A DNA stretch of 64,000 nucleotides from Pyrinomonadaceae bacterium (GTDB lineage: Bacteria; Acidobacteriota; Blastocatellia; Pyrinomonadales; Pyrinomonadaceae), in contig JANWYH010000001.1 of NCBI GenBank assembly GCA_025054715.1, positions 122,001 through 186,000 of the forward strand. Reading direction: 5' to 3'. Below, piece by piece: positions 1-8,496 of the stretch. The notes under the pieces are model-generated. The model saw only the letters and a program-made list of their open reading frames with translations, was not told the DNA's origin and did no database searches. Within the stretch, counting starts at the first letter, position 1, and each line of letters opens with the position of its first letter. The translations under genes were made by a program, and so were the position numbers.

Positions 1-1
1 C

Positions 2-298
2 TGGGCAACGCTCGGTTATGAAGCGGTTGCTAAGGGTTGGAGAGATTATTGCATTTCTAGCATAAATTTGAAAAGATGCGAATGGGTTGAGGTTTTGAAA
101 GGTCAGGAAAATGGTGACATTGGCTTTTTAGCAGGTATTGTTGATGTTGAAGCAGAAATAAATGGAGAACTAAGAAAAATTCGATTCCGAGGCACATTTG
201 TCTTGAAAAATGAAGGAGATAGATGGCGGATTGTACACGAGCATTTTTCTCAACCTGCCTCTGATCCTTACGGTGTAGGAGATTGGTTAAAGGAGTAA
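2..298 (+). CDS. SnoaL/NTF2-like protein, 5'-truncated by the window edge
   Basis: The reading frame is open from the first bases of the window, so the beginning of the gene lies outside. About 98 residues remain. The visible part alternates beta strands with a helix and ends in a pattern typical of SnoaL-like/NTF2-fold domains (an FRGTFVLKNEGDRWRIVHEH strand pair, then a short tail). A TTG at 68 is in frame but nothing suggests it is the real start, because the frame upstream also reads as plausible protein. Members of this fold bind small ligands or act as ketosteroid-isomerase-like enzymes; the specific role cannot be told. Family call by pattern, moderately sure. Confidence 0.6.
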   Translation, partial: WATLGYEAVAKGWRDYCISSINLKRCEWVEVLKGQENGDIGFLAGIVDVEAEINGELRKIRFRGTFVLKNEGDRWRIVHEHFSQPASDPYGVGDWLKE

Positions 299-323
299 AG
301 CCAACGTTTTCCTTCTTTGGCTT
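298..323 (+). terminator. weak hairpin after the NTF2-like gene
   Basis: Inverted repeat AAGCCAA (298-304) / TTGGCTT (317-323) with a 12-base loop, beginning at the stop codon of the NTF2-like gene. There is no T run after the stem, so it is a poor intrinsic terminator. Confidence 0.25.
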
Positions 324-324
324 C

Positions 325-353
325 TTGACATTAAGCTTTTGTAAAGTTAAATT
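325..353 (+). promoter_or_regulatory. candidate sigma70-type promoter for rpsA
   Basis: A perfect TTGACA at 325-330 is followed after 17 bases by TAAATT at 348-353 (4 of 6 matches to TATAAT). It lies about 80 bases upstream of the rpsA start, leaving a leader of roughly 70 bases. Inference from consensus match and position only. Confidence 0.5.
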
Positions 354-430
354 TTATCTTTGCCTTTTGCTTAAAAGGAGATTTTATAACGGCAATCTTT
401 TGCTGAAAATTGTTAGGGCAGATTCTTTTC

Positions 431-2281
431 ATGGTTACGGAAGTTAACGAAATTCAATCAGCGGAAAATCAAGAAAACGGTCAAACGGTCGAAGTCGAGG
501 TAGCTGAAACCCCAGCTGAAGATTTTGGTGCAATGCTACAGCAATATGAGCAAGAGCAAACCTACTTCAGGAGGGGTCAGGTTGTAAGCGGTCGTGTGGT
601 AGGTTTTACCGAGAATGCGATGATGGTAGATTTCGGGCATAAGTCCGAAGGTGCGGTTAACATCTCGGAGGTCAAAACGCCCGAAGGTGAGTTGAAATTG
701 AAGGAAGGCGATGAGGTAGAGGTTATAATTCTTAACATTGACTCTAGTGATAATCCGCCGGTTTTATCTTATCTGGAAGCCCTGAAGCGTCGTGCCTGGG
801 AGAAGATTTCCAGAGCCTTCAGAAAAAAAGAAGCCCTGAAATGCAAGGTTGTTAACAAGGTAAAGGGCGGTTTTACGGTAGATATTGAAGGAGTTGAAGC
901 ATTTTTACCCGGGTCTCAGATTGATTCTCGTCCGGTAAAGGATTTTGAGAAATTTATAGGTGAAGAGTTAGAAGTAAAAGTTATACGTTATAACCGAAAG
1001 AAGGGCAATGTCGTTGTCTCAAGAAAGGTAATAACCGACGAGATTCTTAGAAAGCAAAGAGAAGAGCTTTTCAGCCAGATAAAAGAAGGTTACGTAGTTG
1101 AAGGAACTGTAAAAAGCATAGTTGATTATGGTGTTTTTGTTGATATAGGTGGAGTTGACGGACTATTGCACTTATCTGAGATTTCTTGGGAGAAGATTGA
1201 AGATCCTTCGAAGATTTTCAAGGTAGGAGATAGAATTCAGGTAAAGATACTAAAGATTAATCGCAAGAAGAAAGATAAGATTTCGCTTGGTTACAAGCAA
1301 TTGCTGCCTGATCCTTGGGACATAGTTCCTGAAACTTATCTTGTTGGTTCAGTCGTCAAAGGAAAAGTTACTAGTATAACTAATTATGGGGCTTTTGTTC
1401 AGCTTGAGCCGGGTGTAGAGGGGCTTGTTCATGTTTCTGAGATGACTTGGTCGAATCGGAAGAAGCATCCGAAAAATATAGTCAGTCTTGGGCAAGAGGT
1501 AGAAGTTCAAGTCATTGGACTCGATCCGAAGGAGAAGCGGATAAGCCTTAGCATGAAAAACCTTATTCCTGATCCTTGGAATACCGTCGAAGAAAGGTAT
1601 CCTGTGGGTTCTACGGTTAGCGCTGTTGTAAGAAAATTAACTGAATTTGGCGCTTTCGTTGAGGTTGATGATGCCATAGAGGGTTTGGTGCATATATCCG
1701 AGATTTCATGGAAGAAGATCAAGCATCCCAAAGAGGTTCTCAAGCGAAAACAACGAATTGAAGCTCAGGTTTTAAGAATAGATCACGAAAAGAAAAGGCT
1801 TTCGCTTTCGATAAAGGCTCTTCAGCCGAGTGCTTGGGAGCTTTTCGTAAAGGATCACTACGTTGGAGACGTAGTAAAAGGTAAGATAACTAGATTCGCT
1901 AATTTTGGCGTCTTTGTAGAGCTTGCTGAAGACCTTGAAGGGTTGTGTCACATATCTGAGCTTTCTGAGGAGAAGGTAGATAGCCCTGAGAAGGTCGTCA
2001 AAATCGGAGATGAGTTAGATTTTAAGATTTTACAAATTGACCATGCGGCTCAAAAGATAAGGCTTTCTCATCGTGCTGTTAAGGCAAAAGAAGAAGAGGA
2101 AGAAAGAGCCGAAGAAAAAAGTTCAGAAAAGAAGATTCTCATAAATGAAGAGGCTCGTGGGGGAATTGCGTCGCTTGGCGAGTTGATAAATCTGAAACTT
2201 GGTAAGCAGGCCGAGAAGATTGTTCCTAAGAAGCTTGATCAAGTTAGCTCTGACGAGTCTCAGCAATCAGGTGAATCTTGA
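431..2281 (+). CDS. rpsA: 30S ribosomal protein S1
   Basis: S1 binds mRNA on the 30S subunit and helps start translation of structured or weak-SD messages. Six S1 (OB-fold) repeats are visible in about 616 residues, roughly at 50-120, 133-200, 218-286, 303-371, 388-456 and 473-541. Repeats 3-6 carry the typical YGVFVDIGG...GLLHLSEISW pattern; the first two are more divergent, as is usual for the ribosome-binding end. A charged Lys/Glu-rich tail follows. An in-frame TTG exists at 410, but ATG 431 is preferred because an AGGGCA site lies 10 bases upstream. A HU/IHF-type gene follows, the same order as rpsA-ihfB of proteobacteria. Confidence 0.95.
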   Translation: MVTEVNEIQSAENQENGQTVEVEVAETPAEDFGAMLQQYEQEQTYFRRGQVVSGRVVGFTENAMMVDFGHKSEGAVNISEVKTPEGELKLKEGDEVEVIILNIDSSDNPPVLSYLEALKRRAWEKISRAFRKKEALKCKVVNKVKGGFTVDIEGVEAFLPGSQIDSRPVKDFEKFIGEELEVKVIRYNRKKGNVVVSRKVITDEILRKQREELFSQIKEGYVVEGTVKSIVDYGVFVDIGGVDGLLHLSEISWEKIEDPSKIFKVGDRIQVKILKINRKKKDKISLGYKQLLPDPWDIVPETYLVGSVVKGKVTSITNYGAFVQLEPGVEGLVHVSEMTWSNRKKHPKNIVSLGQEVEVQVIGLDPKEKRISLSMKNLIPDPWNTVEERYPVGSTVSAVVRKLTEFGAFVEVDDAIEGLVHISEISWKKIKHPKEVLKRKQRIEAQVLRIDHEKKRLSLSIKALQPSAWELFVKDHYVGDVVKGKITRFANFGVFVELAEDLEGLCHISELSEEKVDSPEKVVKIGDELDFKILQIDHAAQKIRLSHRAVKAKEEEEERAEEKSSEKKILINEEARGGIASLGELINLKLGKQAEKIVPKKLDQVSSDESQQSGES

Positions 2282-2382
2282 ATATAAAAAATCAGAAGAG
2301 GACAAAATTGATAGTGTTGATTCAAAGTAGGATTTTCTGTAGAGATTGAATGAGAAACTTAATCTCAAAAAAGGGCAGGATT

Positions 2383-2661
2383 ATGACTAAATCGGACATA
2401 GTAGAAAGGGTTGCAAAAGAGGCGCGCTTAAGTAAAAGGGATGTTGAGAAGCTCGTTGAAGTAGTTTTTGACAGTATAATAGAAGCTTTGAACAAGGGTG
2501 ATAAGGTCGAACTGCGTGGATTTGGGAGCTTTCGCACCCGTGAAAGAAAGCAAAGGAAAGGTCGTAATCCGAAAACAGGTGCTGTTATAGAGGTTCCTGC
2601 AAAGCGAGTCGCCTATTTTAAGCTAGGCAAAGAATTGCGAGAATTGATCAACAATTCATAG
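2383..2661 (+). CDS. HU/IHF family DNA-binding protein, IHF-beta-like
   Basis: A 92-residue nucleoid protein that bends DNA as a dimer. The family signature GFGSFRTRERKQRKGRNPKT and the proline-bearing arm tip are present, followed by a C-terminal stretch (RVAYFKLGKELRE) more like IHF than HU. ATG 2383 is chosen over the in-frame ATG at 2350 because it has an AGGGCAGGA site just upstream and gives the standard family N-terminus (MTKSDIVERVA). It follows rpsA after about 100 bases and abuts the HIT gene. Whether it works as HU homodimer or as one IHF subunit cannot be decided here. Confidence 0.92.
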   Translation: MTKSDIVERVAKEARLSKRDVEKLVEVVFDSIIEALNKGDKVELRGFGSFRTRERKQRKGRNPKTGAVIEVPAKRVAYFKLGKELRELINNS

Positions 2662-3141
2662 ATGGATATTCTATGGAGTCCCTGGCGTTACGATTACATT
2701 TCGGCACAAGTCGGAAAAGTAGAAGGCTGTGTCTTTTGTAACATTTTAGATCAGGGAAAAGACGAAGAAAATTTCATACTTGTTCGCGAAAAGTTTAACT
2801 TCGTTATACTCAACATCTATCCTTACACAAGCGGGCATTTGATGATAGTGCCATATAAGCATATTGCTGAGCTTGATCATGCGGAAAAGGTCGTAACAGA
2901 TGAAATGATGGATTTAGCGAAGCGCTGTCATAGAGCCATAAGAGAGGTTTATAAACCAGATGGCATAAATTTGGGGATGAATTTTGGTAAAGCTGCTGGT
3001 GCGGGAGTTTCCGGACATTTTCACATGCACATATTGCCTCGGTGGGTAGGAGATGTCAATTTCATGACGGCTGTCGGTCAAACCCGCACTATTCCGGAAA
3101 GCCTTGTTGATACTTATCGGAAACTCAAGGGGAAAATTTGA
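2662..3141 (+). CDS. HIT family nucleotide hydrolase/phosphorylase (Ap4A phosphorylase-like)
   Basis: A 159-residue histidine-triad protein. The catalytic HxHxH triad appears as GHFHMHILPRW, and a CxxC (GCVFCNIL) near residue 25 matches the zinc-containing branch of the family. The N-terminal LWSPWRYDYI is typical of bacterial Ap4A phosphorylase-like HIT proteins that act on dinucleoside polyphosphates or nucleotidyl conjugates. The ATG directly follows the stop of the HU/IHF gene with no gap, so translation is probably coupled. The exact substrate is not determined by sequence. Confidence 0.88.
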   Translation: MDILWSPWRYDYISAQVGKVEGCVFCNILDQGKDEENFILVREKFNFVILNIYPYTSGHLMIVPYKHIAELDHAEKVVTDEMMDLAKRCHRAIREVYKPDGINLGMNFGKAAGAGVSGHFHMHILPRWVGDVNFMTAVGQTRTIPESLVDTYRKLKGKI

Positions 3142-3142
3142 T

Positions 3143-3400
3143 ATGCAAGAAACAAAAAAGCTTTTACCCATAATAAGCGAAGATAAGAAGATACAGGTTG
3201 AAGTAGAAGGTGAGGAAGTTATCATAAGGTTTTTTACATGGGCGAAGGGGTTAGGCTGGCAGTGTCAAAAAACGATTCGGTTAAACACTGATATGCTGGC
3301 GGAGCTTCAGAATGCATTAATTGTTGCTAGCCGTAAAATAAACTATCGTCAAAATAACTTAGAAGGAAAAATATTGAAATTTCCTTTAGGTTCCGAATGA
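3143..3400 (+). CDS. conserved-looking small protein of unknown function
   Basis: An 85-residue protein I do not recognise. It starts one base after the HIT stop codon, with an AAGGGG site 10 bases upstream, so it is most likely the last gene of the rpsA operon. The sequence suggests an antiparallel beta unit (IQVEVEGEEVIIRFFTWAKG) followed by a helix (TDMLAELQNALIVASRKI). This loosely recalls the PC4-like single-stranded nucleic-acid-binding layout, but no diagnostic motif is present and I do not assign it. No signal peptide or membrane segment. Confidence 0.65.
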   Translation: MQETKKLLPIISEDKKIQVEVEGEEVIIRFFTWAKGLGWQCQKTIRLNTDMLAELQNALIVASRKINYRQNNLEGKILKFPLGSE

Positions 3401-3472
3401 TCCTTTTGAAGCCGAAGGTTTGATTTTTCACTGATGAAGTTTTGCATTCCTTTCCGAAACAATCAAAAACAA

Positions 3473-4723
3473 TCAAAAAAGAATTGGCTCTTCTTTCAAG
3501 CCAAAATCTGCAGGTTTTTGCATGATTGTGCCTATAGCTAAAAAGCGAAGGACTAGCTCATATTCTTCATCTGAAAGCTTGCCTTTTTCACGTAAAAACC
3601 AAATGTCTCTTATTTTATGAGCTTCTATTTTTGATTCTCTTGCTAAGGCTTCTACTGTATTTCTCATTGAGCGAAAATCACCCTTTAGCCCTCTTTCAAA
3701 AGATGCGATTATTAAGAAATTATCGTTTGGCGACTCATTTCCGAGAGAAATTCTAAGCTCGCTAAGCACAGGAAGAATCATTTGGGCATTTGCAATGAGT
3801 TTTGCATTCGTTTTATTTGTGGCAATGGAAGCCGCTGCAAGAAACTGTGGTTTTAGATTTTTCGATTGAGCCATCTCGATAATTTGGGAGCGGTTTTTTC
3901 TGATCTCTTTTAGCTGATCAATAAAAACGGGTGAATTCAATACATTTTTTATTCTCTTTTGGATTTCTTCTATTTGTTTTGTCGTGAAGACGTAATTTGC
4001 TTGGTTTAGAGAAATACGTTTTGCAAATAGAATTGCATTTTTCTCGATTCTTTCAAATTCGCTTTCCATTTCGTTTTTTATTGGTGATTCCGTGTTCGGT
4101 TTGTTAAGAGGAGTCGGTGACTTTGAGTAAGTTGTTTTGTAATCTGAGTCGATCGTGCTTGTGTTGCTATCTTTATCAGCTCTTTGATTAGTTACGGTTC
4201 TTTCTTTTTGGTTACTTGGATAGATGAAGTTGCTTGGGTAGATGAAAAGTAAAAGTCCGGCAAAAAGAAGGATGGTTAAGCCAAGAATAGGTGCGATTAG
4301 AAGAAATGGAAAGAGGTGAGTTTCAGAGGGCTCAATTTTGGGGTTTGTGTTGGCTGGCGGAGGCGTATTTGATGTTTGTTGTGGATCGTCTTGTTGAGAA
4401 TTGGCTTCTTCCGTTATGAAGTTACTTTTTATTTCGACGCTAATTTTGAAATTTCCTCCGCAGTTGATTTCATCACCGTTTTTTAGAGCCACTGGTGCGG
4501 TTAGTTTTTCTCCGTTTATAGTTGTTCCATTGCTTGAGCCTAGGTCAGAAGCGACGAATACTTCTCCGAATTTTTCTATTTTTAGGTGTTTGCGGGAAAG
4601 ATTTTGCAAGCTAATCTGAAGGTGATTTTCAGGGCTTCTTCCGATTAGGAACTCGTCTTGGCATACTTCGATTCTTTGTTGGTTTCCTTTTTCGTCGATG
4701 AAGTTTAGCCAGAGTTGAGCCAT
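3473..4723 (-). CDS. FHA-domain membrane protein
   Basis: 416 residues. An N-terminal FHA domain (about 5-100) shows the phosphothreonine-binding residues: GRS at 28-30, SRKH at 43-46 and SSNGT at 63-67. A Pro/Gln/Asn-rich linker leads to a single transmembrane helix at about 137-162, so FHA should be cytoplasmic and the C-terminal half extracytoplasmic. The C-terminal region (about 225-416) is helical and unrecognised. It begins three bases after the stop of the sigma54-type activator, so they share a transcript. FHA domains read Ser/Thr kinase output; this window encodes at least one active-looking kinase, but pairing is only a possibility. Confidence 0.8.
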   Translation of the reverse strand: MAQLWLNFIDEKGNQQRIEVCQDEFLIGRSPENHLQISLQNLSRKHLKIEKFGEVFVASDLGSSNGTTINGEKLTAPVALKNGDEINCGGNFKISVEIKSNFITEEANSQQDDPQQTSNTPPPANTNPKIEPSETHLFPFLLIAPILGLTILLFAGLLLFIYPSNFIYPSNQKERTVTNQRADKDSNTSTIDSDYKTTYSKSPTPLNKPNTESPIKNEMESEFERIEKNAILFAKRISLNQANYVFTTKQIEEIQKRIKNVLNSPVFIDQLKEIRKNRSQIIEMAQSKNLKPQFLAAASIATNKTNAKLIANAQMILPVLSELRISLGNESPNDNFLIIASFERGLKGDFRSMRNTVEALARESKIEAHKIRDIWFLREKGKLSDEEYELVLRFLAIGTIMQKPADFGLKEEPILF

Positions 4724-4726
4724 GTT

Positions 4727-6811
4727 TTAGCTTCCGTTTCTGTATTGTTTTAATTTTCTATAGAGAGTTTTTCTTCCAATTTTTAGCAGTTTTGAAGCTC
4801 GAGACTTGTCTCCTCCGGTGTATTCTAGGGCTTTTTCTATGGCTATTTTTTCTATTTCTGCTAATGGGCTGGGAAAATGGATTTTTAGGCTAGTAAGGTC
4901 TTTTTCGTAGTCGAATACTTGAATTTGCGGCGCTTTTTGCTTGATACTTTCGGGAAGGTCTTGGAGTTTGATTTCTCTTCCTGAAGCTATTATGACTGCT
5001 CTTTCGATAGCATTTTCGAGTTCACGGACGTTTCCTGGCCAATCATAATTTGTAAGAGCTTGCAAAGCCTCTTTTGAAATGCCAGCAACGAAGCGGCCAG
5101 TTTTTTGCTTATATTTGTCAAGGAAGTGAAGAACTAGAAGATGTATGTCCTCGCGGCGTTCGCGCAGCGGTGGGAGTTTTATAGGGAAAACAGACAGTCG
5201 GTAAAAGAGATCGCGTCGGAATCGCCCCTCTTCGACCGCCTTTTCTAATTCAACATTGGTTGCTGCTATCACTCTTACATCAGTTTTTATCACTTCATTA
5301 CCACCTATGCGCGTAAATTCACCGTCTTGAAGAACTCTAAGCAGTTTAACTTGAGAAGAGAGTGGTAATTCGGCTATTTCATCCAAAAAGAGAGTGCCGC
5401 CGTTTGCTTCCTCGAACTTACCTTTGCGTCTTAGTTTTGCGTCGGTGAAAGCTCCTTTTTCATGACCGAAAAGCTCGGACTCAATTAGGGTTTCGGGAAT
5501 TGCGCCACAGTTTATTTTGATATAGGGTTTATCTTCTCTTCCTGAGTTATAGTGAATGAGGTCAGCCAGTAATTCTTTTCCTGTACCGGATTCTCCTTGA
5601 ATGAGAACAGTGGTTTTCGTTGTAGCAACGCTTAATGCAAGCTCTATAGCGTTTCTTATGGCTGGAGAGCGACCAATGATTTGTGAAAGATGCTTTTCGT
5701 GTAATTCAGATTTAAGACGCATTACTTCAGCTGTAAGTCTGTCTCTTTCAAGAGCAGTTCCGATCTGGTCGGCTATTGCTTCTACCAGCGCGATTTCGTG
5801 CCTTTCAAATCCATTTTCGTCCTTTTCACCCCAGACAAAGCCTAGGAGACCAAAAGTTTGTCCTCCGACACGCACGGGAGCTACTACGGCCGCTTTTCCT
5901 GCTAGTTTTGAGTTGAATATGATCCTTAGAGACGCTGGTAAGTTCTTATCGAATAAGACTAGTGTTTCACCTTTTCTAATAAGGTCTGAAAGTGCCGAAA
6001 AGGATTCTACATCGAGTGAACCGCCGTATTTTTGTATCATTTGTAACACTGAGTTGGGCTTGTTGTTTGGTGAGGATTTGAAGCAAGCAAGAGAGATTTT
6101 TTTTGCAGATTTATCAAGAACGCCTAAAGCACCGTAGTTTGCACCGAGGATTTCTAAAGCTCTTTCCAATACTTTCGACGAAACTTCTGTAAAATCAAGA
6201 TGTGAATTGATTATGTTGGCTATTTCTAGGAGAGTGTTTGTTCGTTTTGTTTCCAGCTGCTGAGCAACGTAAAGACGCGTGTATTCGTAGCCTATCGCTA
6301 GGTGTCTTGCTATTGATTCTAAAAAGGTCACCTCTTCGTCGAGCCATTCGCGTTTTTCTTTAGTATGAATGCAAAGAAAACCGAATCCTTCTTTACTGGA
6401 AAATATCGGTACTATGAGAAAAGATTTGGTGCCAAGTTTTTTAGCGAAGAAGTTAACAAGTGGGTCCTTAACCGATGCGGTATCATTGATTCGTATAGGC
6501 TTTGTAAGTTGTAGAAGCTCAAGCGAGTTTCTAATTTCTACTTCTAACCCTCTAGCTGAGGTTATGAGATTATTTTTTTGCCACTCATGGGAGATTTTTA
6601 GCTTGCCGGATTTAGATACTTCGATTAGATTGCATCTATCGGCATTGAACATTTTACCGATCTCTGATACCACAACATTTAAGAAGCGTTCGAGGTCTAT
6701 GTTTTTTGGTAGATCGCGAGCCAGTCTTTCAATTATAGCTTCTCTGGCTTCGTGCATTTGAATTTTTTGCTCGAGGGTTAAATCTTGCGTGCTTTCTATT
6801 TCTATCTTCAC
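4727..6811 (-). CDS. sigma54-type AAA+ transcriptional activator with two GAF domains
   Basis: 694 residues, NtrC/FhlA-like. Two GAF sensor domains (about 25-175 and 190-345) precede the AAA+ domain, which has Walker A GESGTGKE near 406-413, the ELFGHEKGAFTDA loop near 445-457, a GGTLFLDEIAELPL Walker B and WPGNVRELENAIERAV. A Fis-type helix-turn-helix closes the protein (about 660-690: GGDKSRASKLLKIGRKTLYRKL). There is no receiver domain, so the signal is probably a ligand bound by the GAF domains. The sigma54-contact motif reads GAFTDA, not GAFTGA. The start is GTG. It lies between a small membrane peptide gene and the FHA gene on the same strand. Confidence 0.92.
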   Translation of the reverse strand: MKIEIESTQDLTLEQKIQMHEAREAIIERLARDLPKNIDLERFLNVVVSEIGKMFNADRCNLIEVSKSGKLKISHEWQKNNLITSARGLEVEIRNSLELLQLTKPIRINDTASVKDPLVNFFAKKLGTKSFLIVPIFSSKEGFGFLCIHTKEKREWLDEEVTFLESIARHLAIGYEYTRLYVAQQLETKRTNTLLEIANIINSHLDFTEVSSKVLERALEILGANYGALGVLDKSAKKISLACFKSSPNNKPNSVLQMIQKYGGSLDVESFSALSDLIRKGETLVLFDKNLPASLRIIFNSKLAGKAAVVAPVRVGGQTFGLLGFVWGEKDENGFERHEIALVEAIADQIGTALERDRLTAEVMRLKSELHEKHLSQIIGRSPAIRNAIELALSVATTKTTVLIQGESGTGKELLADLIHYNSGREDKPYIKINCGAIPETLIESELFGHEKGAFTDAKLRRKGKFEEANGGTLFLDEIAELPLSSQVKLLRVLQDGEFTRIGGNEVIKTDVRVIAATNVELEKAVEEGRFRRDLFYRLSVFPIKLPPLRERREDIHLLVLHFLDKYKQKTGRFVAGISKEALQALTNYDWPGNVRELENAIERAVIIASGREIKLQDLPESIKQKAPQIQVFDYEKDLTSLKIHFPSPLAEIEKIAIEKALEYTGGDKSRASKLLKIGRKTLYRKLKQYRNGS

Positions 6812-6840
6812 GGATTATAGTTTAGCATGAAAGCAAAAAA

Positions 6841-6942
6841 TTATTTACTACAGAACCAGAAGCCAATTATTATCAAAAGCGCAAGAATTATAAGCGGCAA
6901 GAGCCAGTCCATTAGAGTTATTTTTTCTTCATCTTTTGTCAT
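6841..6942 (-). CDS. 33-residue single-pass membrane peptide
   Basis: A short ORF reading MTKDEEKITLMDWLLPLIIL and ending in FWFCSK. Residues 13-30 form one strongly hydrophobic helix; the N-terminus is short and charged. Its ATG sits three bases after the stop codon of the acyltransferase gene, and a full AAGGAGG Shine-Dalgarno lies 12 bases upstream, inside the end of that gene, which suggests translational coupling. The sigma54-type activator begins about 30 bases after its stop. Function unknown. The strong ribosome-binding site, compact position and clean helix support a real gene; without homologues this is an inference. Confidence 0.55.
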   Translation of the reverse strand: MTKDEEKITLMDWLLPLIILALLIIIGFWFCSK

Positions 6943-6946
6943 CTTT

Positions 6947-7699
6947 TTAATTTACCTCCTTGTTACGCCATTTTTGACCGAGCTTTACTAGCTCGTCAAG
7001 CGAACCTTGAAGTTCCAATCTTTTTTCCTCGAGTTTTTCGTCTTCTGCGTCGGCTTCAACCTCTATGGGTTTGGCGAAAAAGACTTTTGCTCGACTGAAT
7101 GGTTTTGGAATTTGAAGTTCATCCCATGTGCTTCGAATCTGCCAAAAATTCTCGCACTCTATCAGAAAGGGGAGGATTGGGTTTTGAGTTTTTTTTGCTA
7201 AAAGACAAGCTCCCATTTTCGCGACATATTTAGGTCCTTTTGGGCCGTCAACTGTAAAAGCCATAGGAAAGCCTTGTTTCATAAGCTTTATCATCTTTGC
7301 AAGTGCCGTGATACCACCTCGAGTAGAGCTGCCGCGAACTGCCCCATAGCCGAAACGTTGTATGAATCTTGCAATGTATTCGCCATCGAAACTTTGCGAG
7401 GTCATCACAACTATTTTTTGGTTACGGAAAAAGTAGGTTGAAGCAAATATTCTATTATGCCAGAAAGCATAAATTGGAAGTTTTCCTTTTTGTTTTATTT
7501 CTTTCAAGTGATTCTCGCCTTCAGTTTCAAAATTTAAGGTTTTTCCAATAAAGCTTATAAGCCAATAAAAGGCAAGATCAGCTAATCTTATTAAGAGACG
7601 TTGCTGGAAAGAGTACTCAGAAAGTTCAGCGTGAGTAAAAATGCTTTCTTCGGCTTTCATACTACTTTGGCTTGCAGTTCGACTTTTAATTTCTTTCAA
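6947..7699 (-). CDS. DUF374 lysophospholipid acyltransferase-like protein
   Basis: About 250 residues. The centre matches the DUF374/LPLAT-like family: YAFWHNRIFASTYFF, then SFDGEYIARFIQRFGYGAVR, GSSTRGG and VDGPKGPKYVAKMG. These proteins are related to membrane acyltransferases and are often found near lipid A or Kdo transferase genes, so a role in acylating a glycolipid at the inner membrane is likely. The frame starts with TTG at 7699; an ATG at 7660 would shorten it by 13 residues and is also possible. It is the first gene of the minus-strand cluster with the small membrane peptide, the activator and the FHA protein. Confidence 0.82.
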   Translation of the reverse strand: MKEIKSRTASQSSMKAEESIFTHAELSEYSFQQRLLIRLADLAFYWLISFIGKTLNFETEGENHLKEIKQKGKLPIYAFWHNRIFASTYFFRNQKIVVMTSQSFDGEYIARFIQRFGYGAVRGSSTRGGITALAKMIKLMKQGFPMAFTVDGPKGPKYVAKMGACLLAKKTQNPILPFLIECENFWQIRSTWDELQIPKPFSRAKVFFAKPIEVEADAEDEKLEEKRLELQGSLDELVKLGQKWRNKEVN

Positions 7700-7755
7700 A
7701 TTAGAATTTTAGCTAGACACTCTGTTAATTAGAACTGCTTAAGGCAAAAAGATTG

Positions 7756-8496
7756 ATGAAGAAGAGAAAAATTCTTATCATAGATAATTACGATGGAATA
7801 ATGGCTCTTCTGCAAGGGCGTCTGAAGGAATATGCGTTGGAGGAGGTAAAAAATTCTACATCCGATGAATTAGGCACACGGGTTAACGATTATGATGTTC
7901 TAGTAATTGATTTTGATAAAGCCGATAACTGCGTAGATAGTCAGACGGGAAAAGAATTGACTCGATATTTTAAAATAGACGCAAGTAATTTTGAAAGAGA
8001 AAATTTTTTTGATGAAGGTGAGCTTAGCAGAATCTTCAGAGAAATTTTAAGGGCGAAATCAAGATTTGTTAATCAAAAAGGGTGTGAAGCAGCTGAAAAA
8101 ATAGAGTTTATTTTTCCTTCTTCAATCTCTGTGATTCACTGGATCGTGGATTATTTGACGGAGCGGGTTGAGAAGATGAATTTGATCGATCCGAAAAAAT
8201 CAAATCTTTTCGTAGCCTTAGATGAGGCATTAGCTAATGCTGTAAAACACGGAAACAAGTTTGATACAAAAAAACTCATAAGTCTTACGGCTCACATTTC
8301 ACCTGAACAAGCAGACTTTGTTATTGAAGATGAAGGAGAAGGCTTTGATGCTACAGCTGTTTCTGATCCGACGTCGAAAGAGAACATAATGAAACCAGGC
8401 GGTAGAGGAATTCTAATCATGAAGAACGTAATGGATGAGGTTACTTACAATCCTAAAGGAAACCGCCTTAGAATGATAAAAAGGCAAGAAAAATGA
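7756..8496 (+). CDS. RsbW-like ATP-binding regulator with N-terminal receiver-like region
   Basis: 246 residues. The C-terminal half (about 120-246) is a GHKL/HATPase_c domain of the anti-sigma-factor type: ALDEALANAVKHGN (N box), EDEGEGFD (G1) and GGRGILIMKNVMDEV (G2). RsbW-like kinases bind sigma factors or phosphorylate STAS proteins. The N-terminal 80 residues start KILIIDNYDGIMALLQ and resemble a receiver fold, but the usual DD...D...K set is not convincing. ATG 7756 is preferred to TTG 7753. Its stop overlaps the nadE start (ATGA), so the two are cotranscribed. The partner sigma or anti-anti-sigma factor is not in the window. Confidence 0.78.
   Translation: MKKRKILIIDNYDGIMALLQGRLKEYALEEVKNSTSDELGTRVNDYDVLVIDFDKADNCVDSQTGKELTRYFKIDASNFERENFFDEGELSRIFREILRAKSRFVNQKGCEAAEKIEFIFPSSISVIHWIVDYLTERVEKMNLIDPKKSNLFVALDEALANAVKHGNKFDTKKLISLTAHISPEQADFVIEDEGEGFDATAVSDPTSKENIMKPGGRGILIMKNVMDEVTYNPKGNRLRMIKRQEK

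Noticed and set aside
5601-6137. 178-codon frame opposite the sigma54-type activator
   Set aside because: It lies over the AAA+ and GAF domains of the activator and its product is low-complexity with no recognisable fold.
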